Shown piece after piece: positions 1 to 6,268 of a DNA stretch of 13,259 bases (position 1 is the first letter of the stretch; the number at the start of each line of letters is the position of its first letter). The notes beneath the pieces were generated by a model. It worked only from the letters and a program-made list of their open reading frames with translations, was not told the DNA's origin and ran no database searches. This DNA comes from Eubacterium sp. GTDB lineage: Bacteria; Bacillota; Clostridia; Lachnospirales; Lachnospiraceae. The DNA is taken from positions 1 through 13,259 of the forward strand of contig JAILSA010000183.1 of NCBI GenBank assembly GCA_024697885.1. Reading direction: 5' to 3'. Made by a program: the position numbers and the translations under genes.

Positions 1-594
1 TCCCTCTCCCGCAAATTCCATGGCCTTGTAGTTGGCTCCGTTGGCGGAAATTTTTCCAATAATTGTGAGAATCAAATCTCTGGCATATACGCCCTCAGGC
101 AACTTGCCTGTCAGGTTAAAACGGATGGTCTCCGGCACCAAAAGCCAGGATGTTCCCGTCACCATAGCGTAGAGATAGTCGGTACAGCCAACGCCTGTTC
201 CAAAAGCACCCAGAGCTCCATAAGCACAGGTATGGGAGTCCGCGCCAAAAATAAGTTCTCCCGGGCGAACATGGTTTTCCATCATAACCTGGTGGCACAC
301 TCCCTCTCCCTCGTAGAAAGTAATGCCGTGTTCCCTGGCAAACTCTCTCATCTTCTTGTGAGAAGCCGCTGTTTTTGGGCTGTCGGCTGGAATGTTGTGG
401 TCCACAATCCAAACCAGCTTGTCCACATCGGCAATGCGGGGATTTTTTAATTTATTGTACATATCAATGGTCAAATGGGTGGTTCCGTCATTACTCATCA
501 AACGGTCCAAGGTAACAGTCTCAATGTCTCCTGCCTTGGTGGCTGGCACACCTGCTGCCGCCGCAATAATTTTTTCTGCCATTGTCATTCCCAT
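1..594 (-). CDS. leuC: 3-isopropylmalate dehydratase large subunit (aconitase family), C-terminus cut by window edge
   Basis: Only the first 198 codons are present; the frame is open to base 1 and is clearly aconitase family. The N-terminus reads MGMTMAEKIIAAAAG and the conserved substrate-site block GADSHTCAYGALGAFGTG lies near residues 140-157. The cysteines that hold the [4Fe-4S] cluster in this family lie further on and are outside the window. LeuC pairs with LeuD to isomerise 2-isopropylmalate to 3-isopropylmalate in leucine synthesis in the cytoplasm. The start at 594 is chosen because AAGGAGG (603-609), inside the end of leuD, is 8 nt upstream; the Met codons at 588 and 582 are too far away. 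It begins 3 nt after the leuD stop, so the two are probably translationally coupled. The EGEGVCHQ stretch also recalls homoaconitase and 2,3-dimethylmalate dehydratase relatives, so leucine specificity is likely but not proven. Confidence 0.88.
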   Translation of the reverse strand, partial: MGMTMAEKIIAAAAGVPATKAGDIETVTLDRLMSNDGTTHLTIDMYNKLKNPRIADVDKLVWIVDHNIPADSPKTAASHKKMREFAREHGITFYEGEGVCHQVMMENHVRPGELIFGADSHTCAYGALGAFGTGVGCTDYLYAMVTGTSWLLVPETIRFNLTGKLPEGVYARDLILTIIGKISANGANYKAMEFAGEG

Positions 595-597
595 GAT

Positions 598-1071
598 TTA
601 GTCCTCCTTATCCAGTGATGCAATCAGGCCGCCCTGGTCCAAAATAGCCTGCATCTGGGCAGGCAGCTTGGTGCAGGCATAAACCTGTCCATTGGCCCTA
701 ATCTGACCCTTCTCCAAGTCCATCTCCATCTGGTCTCCGTCAGCTACCACATCATAGAGTTCCTTGCTGACAATCACCGGCATACCGATGTTAATGGAGT
801 TGCGGTAAAAAATGCGGGCAAAGGATTTGGCCACAATAGCCTTTACTCCTAAGGCCTTCAAAACCGCTGGGGCCTGCTCTCTGGATGAGCCGCATCCAAA
901 GTTCTCGTCTGCTACCACAAAATCTCCCGGCTTTACCTGAGCGGCAAATTCTGTGTTGAGAGACTCAAAGGCGTGTGCCTTCATCTCGTCCACAGTGGGA
1001 AACAAGAGGTACTGAGACGCAATAATCTGGTCCGTATCTACATCTTTATCAAAGCGAAAAATTTTACCCAT
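598..1071 (-). CDS. leuD: 3-isopropylmalate dehydratase small subunit
   Basis: The product is 157 residues, the usual length of the short (HacB/archaeal-like) LeuD class. It shows the swivelling-domain hallmarks: DVDTDQII near residues 10-17, the ENFGCGSSREQAP loop near residues 56-68 that contacts substrate, and FYRNSINIGMPVI after it. It provides the small half of the isomerase whose large half is the next gene. The open frame extends two codons upstream to an ATG at 1077, but there AGGAGG (1078-1083) touches the start codon. The ATG at 1071 sits 6 nt from the same site and gives MGKIFRFDKDV, so 1071 is preferred. The small subunit precedes the large one, the reverse of the common leuC-leuD order. 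A homoaconitase-like or dimethylmalate dehydratase role is the alternative. Confidence 0.9.
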   Translation of the reverse strand: MGKIFRFDKDVDTDQIIASQYLLFPTVDEMKAHAFESLNTEFAAQVKPGDFVVADENFGCGSSREQAPAVLKALGVKAIVAKSFARIFYRNSINIGMPVIVSKELYDVVADGDQMEMDLEKGQIRANGQVYACTKLPAQMQAILDQGGLIASLDKED

Positions 1072-1077
1072 GATCAT

Positions 1078-1083
1078 CCTCCT
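1078..1083 (-). promoter_or_regulatory. Ribosome binding site that decides the leuD start
   Basis: AGGAGG on the minus strand directly abuts the ATG at 1077 and is 6 nt upstream of the ATG at 1071. Only the second spacing is normal for initiation, so LeuD should start MGK rather than MIMGK. Confidence 0.8.
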
Positions 1084-1124
1084 GGTCTATTTAAATCTTG
1101 ATAGAAATTTTTTTCAATAGTAAT

Positions 1125-1152
1125 AATATAACACATATGGGAAAAATGTGCA
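1125..1152 (-). promoter_or_regulatory. Promoter for leuDC
   Basis: A minus-strand sigma-A-like promoter: -35 TGCACA (1147-1152), a 16-nt spacer, and -10 TATATT (1125-1130) preceded by TG plus one base, an extended -10. Transcription would begin near 1118, about 47 nt before the leuD ATG at 1071. It lies downstream of the terminator at 1171-1205, so leuDC is likely its own unit. No T-box core or S-box is seen in the short leader. Confidence 0.55.
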
Positions 1153-1170
1153 GACAAAATTCCCCCTGGC

Positions 1171-1205
1171 AAAAAAGTGCTCCACATCTCTGTCAGATAT
1201 GGAGC
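1171..1205 (-). terminator. Intrinsic terminator closing the argG transcription unit
   Basis: On the minus strand an 11-bp stem (arms 1195-1205 and 1179-1189, one U-G wobble) with a 5-nt loop is followed by AC and six T. On the plus strand there is no T tract after the hairpin, so it acts for minus-strand transcription. It lies about 217 nt beyond the argG stop, with the palindromic element in between. Confidence 0.8.
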
Positions 1206-1219
1206 CCTTGAATTAACTA

Positions 1220-1409
1220 TTTAACTCAGTCGGAGAAACCCCCCACCTCTAAGCGTTAGCGTAGGTGGGGGTTATGACAAACTATACTTAGTCGGGGTAC
1301 AAGCTCCGACTGAGTTAAACGCTCCGCGAGGATGCGCACGGATTCGGACAGGAATTTGTCTGCTGAAGCAGACCCGAATCCGGCGCGCAAGACTCGCGAG
1401 CGAGTCTTG
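1220..1409. repeat. Compound palindromic element, possibly a non-coding IS200/IS605-type remnant or structured RNA
   Basis: About 190 nt of GC-rich sequence between argG and its terminator is packed with inverted repeats. A perfect 16-bp repeat (1220-1235 with 1304-1319) encloses a C-rich/G-rich hairpin (1237-1248 with 1263-1273). A second compound hairpin follows: GCGC arms (1334-1337, 1383-1386), a perfect 9-bp stem (1339-1347, 1374-1382), and an inner 6-7 bp hairpin (1358-1373). A perfect 9-bp stem with a 4-nt loop (1388-1396, 1401-1409) ends it. There is no credible coding frame. Subterminal palindromes of this kind are typical of IS200/IS605 ends and of palindrome-associated elements mobilised in trans, and the G-rich hairpin resembles such ends. 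That identity is inference; an intergenic structured RNA is the main alternative. Confidence 0.5.
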
Positions 1410-1421
1410 ACAAAATTAAAA

Positions 1422-2648
1422 TTACTTTTTATTTTCTTCTACATTCTGCTTCATCATAGCTCTTACCTTCATGGAAAGTCCGAAGAGGTTAATGAATCCG
1501 CTTGCATCCTTGTGGTCATAGAGATCACCTGTGGTGAAGGAAGCAAGGCTCTCAGAATAAAGGGTATATGGGGATGTTGTTCCCTGCTTAATGATGTTAC
1601 CCTTGTAGAGTTTCATTTTTACCTTACCTGTTACAGTCTCCTGTGTGGACTCTACGAAAGCGGAAAGGGCCTCGCGAAGTGGGCAGAACCATTTTCCTTC
1701 GTATACCAGGTCGGAGAACTTGTCAGCAACCAGCTTCTTGTAAGCCATGGTGTCGCGGTCCAGGCAAATCTCCTCCAACTGTGTGTGGGCCTCCATGAGG
1801 ATGGTTCCACCTGGAGTCTCATAAACACCGCGGGACTTCATTCCTACTACACGGTTCTCTACAATATCAATAATACCGATACCGTGCTTGCCGCCTAAGC
1901 GGTTGAGCTCACGGATAATATCGGAAGTCTTCATGCGCTTGCCGTTCAGGGCAACTGGCATACCCTTCTCAAAATCAAGTTCAATGTCCTCTGCCTCGTC
2001 TGGAGCATTCTGTGGGCTCACAGACAATACCAAAAGGTCATCATAGTTTGGTGCACAGGATGGGTCCTCAAGCTCCAATCCCTCATGGCTGATGTGCCAG
2101 ATGTTGCGGTCACGGCTGTAGGAATGGCTGGCATCAAATGGAAGGTCAATACCATGGGATCTACAGAATTCGATTTCGTCGTCGCGGGACTCCAACTTCC
2201 ACTCAGGCTGTCTCCAAACAGCGATTACCTTGATGTCTGGTGCGAGAGCCTTGATGGAGAGCTCAAATCTCAACTGGTCATTTCCCTTACCGGTAGCACC
2301 GTGGCAGATGGCAACAGCGCCCTCTTCTCTGGCGATGCGAACCAACTCTTTTGCAATCAAAGGTCTTGCAAAGGAAGTTCCCAACAAATATTTATTCTCA
2401 TAAACGGCATTAGCTTTTACAGTTGGCATGATGTACTCGTCACAGAGCTCATCTACTACATCACAGATGTAAAGTTTCTCTGCTCCAGAAAGCTTGGCTC
2501 TCTCATCGAGGCCTTCCAACTCGCTCTCCTGTCCTACATCGATACAAGCACAGATTACATCGTAATCATATGTCTCCTTAAGCCATGGAATAATGGCTGT
2601 GGTGTCCAATCCACCAGAATATGCCAAAAAAACTTTTTCTTTTGCCAT
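1422..2648 (-). CDS. argG: Argininosuccinate synthase
   Basis: The 408-residue product is the normal length for ArgG, which joins citrulline and aspartate using ATP to give argininosuccinate, the penultimate step of arginine synthesis, in the cytoplasm. The N-terminal P-loop-like motif AYSGGLDTT is at residues 9-17, and the second family signature, GATGKGNDQLRFE, at about 117-129. The rest (YSRDRNIWHISHEG, the acidic middle region, the C-terminal helical tail) aligns without gaps by eye. The ATG at 2648 has AGGAGG (2657-2662) at 8-nt spacing. It has its own promoter and terminator. argH, which very often follows argG, is absent here: the next genes downstream are leuD and leuC. Codon use looks like that of its neighbours. 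Confidence 0.97.
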   Translation of the reverse strand: MAKEKVFLAYSGGLDTTAIIPWLKETYDYDVICACIDVGQESELEGLDERAKLSGAEKLYICDVVDELCDEYIMPTVKANAVYENKYLLGTSFARPLIAKELVRIAREEGAVAICHGATGKGNDQLRFELSIKALAPDIKVIAVWRQPEWKLESRDDEIEFCRSHGIDLPFDASHSYSRDRNIWHISHEGLELEDPSCAPNYDDLLVLSVSPQNAPDEAEDIELDFEKGMPVALNGKRMKTSDIIRELNRLGGKHGIGIIDIVENRVVGMKSRGVYETPGGTILMEAHTQLEEICLDRDTMAYKKLVADKFSDLVYEGKWFCPLREALSAFVESTQETVTGKVKMKLYKGNIIKQGTTSPYTLYSESLASFTTGDLYDHKDASGFINLFGLSMKVRAMMKQNVEENKK

Positions 2649-2678
2649 AGTATTTTCCTCCTAAATTTTGATCCTATT

Positions 2679-2698
2679 GCGTCCCCTTGCTGAGACGC
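2679..2698 (-). other. Small stem-loop in the argG leader
   Basis: Minus-strand arms GCGTCTC (2692-2698) and GGGACGC (2679-2685) form 7 bp with one U-G wobble around a 6-nt loop, about 10 nt downstream of the -10 element and 16 nt upstream of the Shine-Dalgarno site. No T tract follows, so it is not a terminator. It may stabilise the mRNA 5' end; the role is unproven. Confidence 0.4.
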
Positions 2699-2708
2699 TT
2701 CTTACATA

Positions 2709-2737
2709 AATATACAATGCTTAAAAGTTTTATGCAA
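2709..2737 (-). promoter_or_regulatory. argG promoter
   Basis: Minus-strand -35 TTGCAT (2732-2737), an exact 17-nt spacer, and -10 TATATT (2709-2714). The predicted transcription start is near 2702, giving a leader of about 54 nt. The spacer is occupied by a near-perfect palindrome, described separately. Confidence 0.7.
2718..2736. promoter_or_regulatory. Palindromic operator candidate over the argG promoter
   Basis: A 19-nt palindrome, TGCTTAAAAGTTTTATGCA, has 9-nt arms with one mismatch around a single central G. It covers the spacer and most of the -35 hexamer, so a bound repressor would block the promoter. ArgR is the obvious candidate by context, but the site is only loosely like a typical 18-bp ARG box (TG and CA outer pairs, A/T-rich centre, wider spacing). 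Confidence 0.4.
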
Positions 2738-2762
2738 GTTATTTTCTTTCTTCTTATATTTA

Positions 2763-2771
2763 TGTTAGAAT
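2763..2771 (+). promoter_or_regulatory. Extended -10 promoter element of the AAA+ gene
   Basis: TG, one base, then TAGAAT (2766-2771) makes an extended -10 element. The sequence 17 nt further upstream (TTTTCT) is a poor -35. The site is 26 nt before the ATG at 2798, giving a short leader with GGGAG as ribosome binding site (2787-2791). Confidence 0.45.
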
Positions 2772-2797
2772 AGAAAAAAACCAGAAGGGAGATTTTT

Positions 2798-4282
2798 ATG
2801 CCAGTATTTGATTTTAAGGATACACCCGATGAAAATACACAAGCCGTTTGCACCTACGAGACTTTTCAGTCCACGGCAAACTATACCAGTCCCAACCGGC
2901 CTATTATGTTAATTGACAATCCGGAAGGGGTTTTGCAGCACCACACCAGCGGTATGTTTGTCAATCCCATTAAGCGAACAGCCTTTGAATACCAGGAGGG
3001 AAGCGACAAAATCAGTTTTGACATTTTGCAAATCGATTCCCGCTTCACCAGTCTCTACAAGTGGCTGGGGGAAAATCATATCCGCGTGAGACTTTCCGGC
3101 GCCGTCACAGAAGATGGCTACGCCGTCTACAAAATCAGGGAGCAGGCCTTTGGCAACAGCCACAAGCTCTCCTCCTCTGACGGATTTTTGCAGTACATGA
3201 TTGAGAGACTTTTGGCCAGCGACCCACCAAGCGACCGCCTGGTAGAGGACGAGGAGGACCTGGAAGGGGATGACATGAAGCTCACCAGCATTCAGAGCAT
3301 CACAGACTTTATCGCCTGTGCCGGCAACACCATGCCGGAAAACATCCAGGTCTGGGCCCGCCGCAACCTAAGTGTGGCCAAGTCCAATGAGGTCTCCCCA
3401 GAGGAGCGCCGCCACGCCCAGAGAGCCCTGTCCACCATGATGGGCATCAACTGGAGAAACAATTATTTTGCCTCTATTGACCCGGTGGAAGCCAGAAAAA
3501 TTCTGGACCGGGAGCTCTACGGCATGGAAAAAGTGAAACAGAGAATTATTGAGACCATTATCCAGATCAACAGAACCCATACCCTGCCAGCCTACGGTCT
3601 CCTGATTGTGGGCCCTGCGGGAACGGGAAAATCCCAGGTAGCCTACGCTGTGGCCAAGATTTTGAAACTGTCCTGGACCACCTTAGACATGTCCTCCATC
3701 AACGACCCGGAGCAGCTGACCGGAAGCTCTAGAGTCTATGCCAATGCCAAGCCAGGTATTATTATGGAGGCCTTTGAGAGGGCGGGAGAATCCAAACTGG
3801 TCTTTATTATCAACGAGTTAGACAAGGCCAATGAGGGCAAGGGAAATGGCAATCCTGCCGATGTACTTTTGACCCTTCTTGACAACTTAGGCTTTACGGA
3901 CAACTACATGGAGTGCATGATCCCAACGGACGGCGTCTACCCGATTGCCACCGCCAATGACAAGAGTAAAATCAGCGCGCCGATTATGTCCCGTTTTGCC
4001 GTAATCGAAATTCCGGATTACACACCGGAGGAGAAAAAGGTGATTTTTACCCGCTTCTCCCTGCCAAAGATCCTCAAGCGCATGAGCATGAAGCCTGAGG
4101 AAATCCAGATTACCGAGGATGGCTTGGACACCATTGTGGACCTGTGCTCCGGCACCTCCGGCGTCCGAGATATCGAGCAGGTGGCAGAGCACATTGCCGC
4201 CAATGCCCTCTATCAGATTGAGGTAGACCACCTTGACCATGTGGTTTACGACTCATCCAAGATCATGGCCCTGATTGATTAA
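2798..4282 (+). CDS. Lon-type AAA+ ATPase without a protease domain
   Basis: The 494-residue protein ends in a clear Lon-family AAA+ module. The family lead-in ILDRELYGMEKVKQRI is at about 235-250, Walker A GPAGTGKS at 272-279, the Walker B region FIINELDK at 336-343, sensor 1 IATAND around 383-388, a likely arginine finger R399 in MSRF, and sensor 2 R457 in SGVRDIEQ. Residues 1-145 are an unrecognised domain, joined by an acidic linker (about 148-160). It stops after the AAA+ lid, so the Ser-Lys peptidase domain of Lon is missing. Walker B has Asn339 where Lon has Asp; the catalytic Glu340 is kept. It is probably a soluble remodelling ATPase; substrate and partner are unknown. It is the only plus-strand gene, with its own promoter and terminator, so context gives no function. 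Confidence 0.82.
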   Translation: MPVFDFKDTPDENTQAVCTYETFQSTANYTSPNRPIMLIDNPEGVLQHHTSGMFVNPIKRTAFEYQEGSDKISFDILQIDSRFTSLYKWLGENHIRVRLSGAVTEDGYAVYKIREQAFGNSHKLSSSDGFLQYMIERLLASDPPSDRLVEDEEDLEGDDMKLTSIQSITDFIACAGNTMPENIQVWARRNLSVAKSNEVSPEERRHAQRALSTMMGINWRNNYFASIDPVEARKILDRELYGMEKVKQRIIETIIQINRTHTLPAYGLLIVGPAGTGKSQVAYAVAKILKLSWTTLDMSSINDPEQLTGSSRVYANAKPGIIMEAFERAGESKLVFIINELDKANEGKGNGNPADVLLTLLDNLGFTDNYMECMIPTDGVYPIATANDKSKISAPIMSRFAVIEIPDYTPEEKKVIFTRFSLPKILKRMSMKPEEIQITEDGLDTIVDLCSGTSGVRDIEQVAEHIAANALYQIEVDHLDHVVYDSSKIMALID

Positions 4283-4302
4283 GTAGAAACACTATATAAG
4301 AA

Positions 4303-4343
4303 AAGGCGACTAGCTTACCAAAAGCTAATCGCCTTAATTTTTT
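4303..4343. terminator. Bidirectional intrinsic terminator between convergent genes
   Basis: Arms 4303-4316 and 4322-4335 form a 14-bp stem with one mismatch and a 5-nt loop. On the plus strand it is followed by AA and TTTTTT (4338-4343), ending the AAA+ transcript. On the minus strand four T follow, so it probably also ends the run finishing at 4360. Confidence 0.85.
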
Positions 4344-4359
4344 CCCTTATTTACTTCTA

Positions 4360-5652
4360 TTAGAATTGTGCTTTTGCCGCGCGGAAGCCGTTGGCTGTAA
4401 TGTGCAAATACTGGTCATCAAAGGAGTACCAGTTGCCATCCCCTGACTTGTATACATCAATATAGCGGTCAGAGCCCCAGGAGTTTTCCGCCCCTGTCTC
4501 GTTGGACTTGTGCTCTCCCACAAACATCATGTAGGTTCTTGGTCTCTCTCCTGTAATGGTGGTCTGGGCCGGAATGTAATATGGTCCCCTGTAGACACTA
4601 AAGCTGTAAGGTCCCTTGCCCTCTGTAGGGTCGGTATAGCCGTTGGCATAGGACACACCGCCTGTGGCATCTGTATATAGATAACTCAGATAAACATTCT
4701 CGCTGATCTGGCTGGTGGCACTCTTCATGGAGCCCACAGCAGTCTGCCATCCCACATTGGCCAGAGAGTAGTAGGCGCCGTTTAGGTACTCATACATCTC
4801 TCTCATTTTAATGATGAAGTCTTCCCTGTCTCCAAATGGATCGGAAGGGTTTGCATATCCCTTAAAATTACAGGTTGTCAAGACCGTAACTGCTGCCACA
4901 TTAAAGGCAAAGCCCTCTGTGGCATCGTCGCCCTCGGCAGTATAACCATATTTTTCATCTGGTGCAAAGTCGTCTCCCTTGAGCGGGATAGTCATTACGC
5001 CTCGCAGGGTGTTAGGAAACTTACTCAATGTATAGGTACGGATTTCTCTTGTAGTATCCTTAGATGCCGTACTTCCATTTATGGTATATCCCTGTTCCGC
5101 TAACTCCTGAGCTGTGATAACGCTGGAATCAATGGTAAACTCAACGTGCACGTCTTCAACGCTGTCCACCCATGTCACATCCTTGGACCAGTCAAAACCA
5201 TTGTCTGTCACCGGATTGTTCACCGTTTTTGTGGTAACTGGAACAGATGTGGCTGTTGGAGTGGCTGTTGGGCTTGCCGTGGTACTTGCGGTAGTACTTG
5301 TAGATGAAGCAGTCTTTTTCTTTACCTTAACTGTCACCTTGATTTTCTTTCCCTTGTACTTGGCAGTAATCTTGGCAGTTCCCGCCTTCTTGGCTGTAAT
5401 CTTTCCCTTCTTTACTGTGGCAACCTTTTTCTTATTGGTGGTCCACTTTGCCTTCTTTGTCACATTCTTCTTGCCAAACTTCAGCTTCAGGCTGATTTTG
5501 CCACCCACCACCAGGTTAACTTTTTTCTTGGAGATGGTCAACTTCTTCTTGGCACTGGCCTGGATGGGAAGCAAAAGTCCCGAGAACAACAGGGCCAATG
5601 ACATAAGAATTGCCATGCCTCTTGTCAACGTGTTTCTCCTTTGATTTTTCAT
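4360..5652 (-). CDS. Secreted protein with Lys-rich bacterial Ig-like (Big2) domain and unknown C-terminal domain
   Basis: The 430-residue protein begins with a Sec signal peptide: basic start, hydrophobic core about 13-30, predicted cleavage after QASA at residue 34. Residues 35-113 read as one Big2 Ig-like domain (LTISKKKVNLVVGGKISL, the WTTNKKKVATV core, GKITAKKAGTAKITAKYKGK). That stretch has 32 Lys in 79 residues and no Asp, Glu or Arg. A Ser/Thr/Pro linker follows (about 114-143), then a much more acidic, aromatic-rich domain (about 150-430) I do not recognise. No LPXTG anchor, choline-binding repeat or lipobox is visible, so it is released or held by charge to the wall. The ATG at 5652 has AGGAGG (5659-5664) at 6 nt. 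It lies 66 nt after the phosphatase gene with no terminator between, so shared transcription is plausible. Function unknown. Confidence 0.8.
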   Translation of the reverse strand: MKNQRRNTLTRGMAILMSLALLFSGLLLPIQASAKKKLTISKKKVNLVVGGKISLKLKFGKKNVTKKAKWTTNKKKVATVKKGKITAKKAGTAKITAKYKGKKIKVTVKVKKKTASSTSTTASTTASPTATPTATSVPVTTKTVNNPVTDNGFDWSKDVTWVDSVEDVHVEFTIDSSVITAQELAEQGYTINGSTASKDTTREIRTYTLSKFPNTLRGVMTIPLKGDDFAPDEKYGYTAEGDDATEGFAFNVAAVTVLTTCNFKGYANPSDPFGDREDFIIKMREMYEYLNGAYYSLANVGWQTAVGSMKSATSQISENVYLSYLYTDATGGVSYANGYTDPTEGKGPYSFSVYRGPYYIPAQTTITGERPRTYMMFVGEHKSNETGAENSWGSDRYIDVYKSGDGNWYSFDDQYLHITANGFRAAKAQF

Positions 5653-5718
5653 AAAATCCCTCCTGTTTTTTTTGATTTTCTTCTCCCCCTATCAAAACAC
5701 ATCTTATGACAAAAGCCT

Positions 5719-6267
5719 TTAGAGTTCCATCAACTTGCACTGGGCCAAACCGCTGTCCCAAAATGATTCTATGGGCAGGTTTTTCACCTGGCAAATAATA
5801 CTGGAATTCATGGCTCCATGTCCCACAATCAAAACATCCTTGCCCTCTGCCAGCTTAGGTTTTACCACTTCTTCCAAAAATTCCCCTGTTCTGGCATAGA
5901 GTTCCTCAAAGGTCTCTGCCCCGCCAATGGAGGCGTGGTAGTTGGCTGGGTCCTTAAAGAGCAAATTAATGGGGCAGTCCGGAATCTGGAAACTTTTTTC
6001 AATTCCTTCATACTCTCCAAAACTCATTTCCACCAAGCGGTCATCGGCCTCAATAGGCACATCCCTGCCCTCTAGAAGAAGCTGGGCAGTCTCCACGGCC
6101 CGGCTGAGAGGGGAGCAGTAGCAGTAGTCGAAATTCACATCCCAGTACTCCTGTCTGGCTTTTTGGGCCATCTCTCGCCCCTCTGCATTCAGGGGGATGT
6201 CCGTCCTTCCCTGAAGCATTCGCTTGGCGTTCCAATCCGTCTTTCCATGTCTCATTATGTATAACAT
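5719..6267 (-). CDS. Histidine phosphatase family protein (phosphoglycerate mutase-like)
   Basis: The product is 182 residues, short but normal for GpmB/CobC/PhoE-type members. The catalytic set is complete: R6-H7-G8 (the phosphate-accepting His), R56 in SPLSRAVETA, acid E80 in LVEMSFGEYEG, and H150 in VGHGAM. It should hydrolyse a phosphate ester through a phospho-histidine in the cytoplasm; the substrate cannot be read from sequence. True 2,3-bisphosphoglycerate-dependent mutases are longer (about 230-250 residues), so a glycolytic mutase is unlikely. An alpha-ribazole phosphatase is possible, but no cobalamin genes are near. The ATG at 6267 is 1 nt after the stop of the HD-GYP gene, and its ribosome binding site AGGAGA (6277-6282) lies inside that gene, so the two are coupled. 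Confidence 0.9.
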   Translation of the reverse strand: MLYIMRHGKTDWNAKRMLQGRTDIPLNAEGREMAQKARQEYWDVNFDYCYCSPLSRAVETAQLLLEGRDVPIEADDRLVEMSFGEYEGIEKSFQIPDCPINLLFKDPANYHASIGGAETFEELYARTGEFLEEVVKPKLAEGKDVLIVGHGAMNSSIICQVKNLPIESFWDSGLAQCKLMEL

Positions 6268-6268
6268 T

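Noticed and set aside
1078..1205. A T-box or other leucine-responsive riboswitch before leuDC
   Set aside because: The hairpin with T tract lies upstream of the mapped promoter rather than in the leader, and no T-box core sequence is present.
1220..1409. CRISPR array or tandem repeat
   Set aside because: The repeats are inverted, of different lengths and not regularly spaced; there are no spacer-like units.
1332..1898. Plus-strand open frame of 188 codons running from the palindromic element into argG
   Set aside because: It is mostly antisense to a full-length argG and its first part reads through hairpins; no plausible ribosome binding site.
2085..2693. Plus-strand open frame of 202 codons opposite the argG 5' half
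   Set aside because: It is antisense to the conserved ArgG motifs and crosses the argG promoter leader; no family features.
5114..5644. Plus-strand frame encoding a very hydrophobic 176-residue product
   Set aside because: The hydrophobicity is the mirror of Lys codons (AAA/AAG read backwards as TTT/CTT, Phe/Leu) in the secreted Big2 gene; no binding site.
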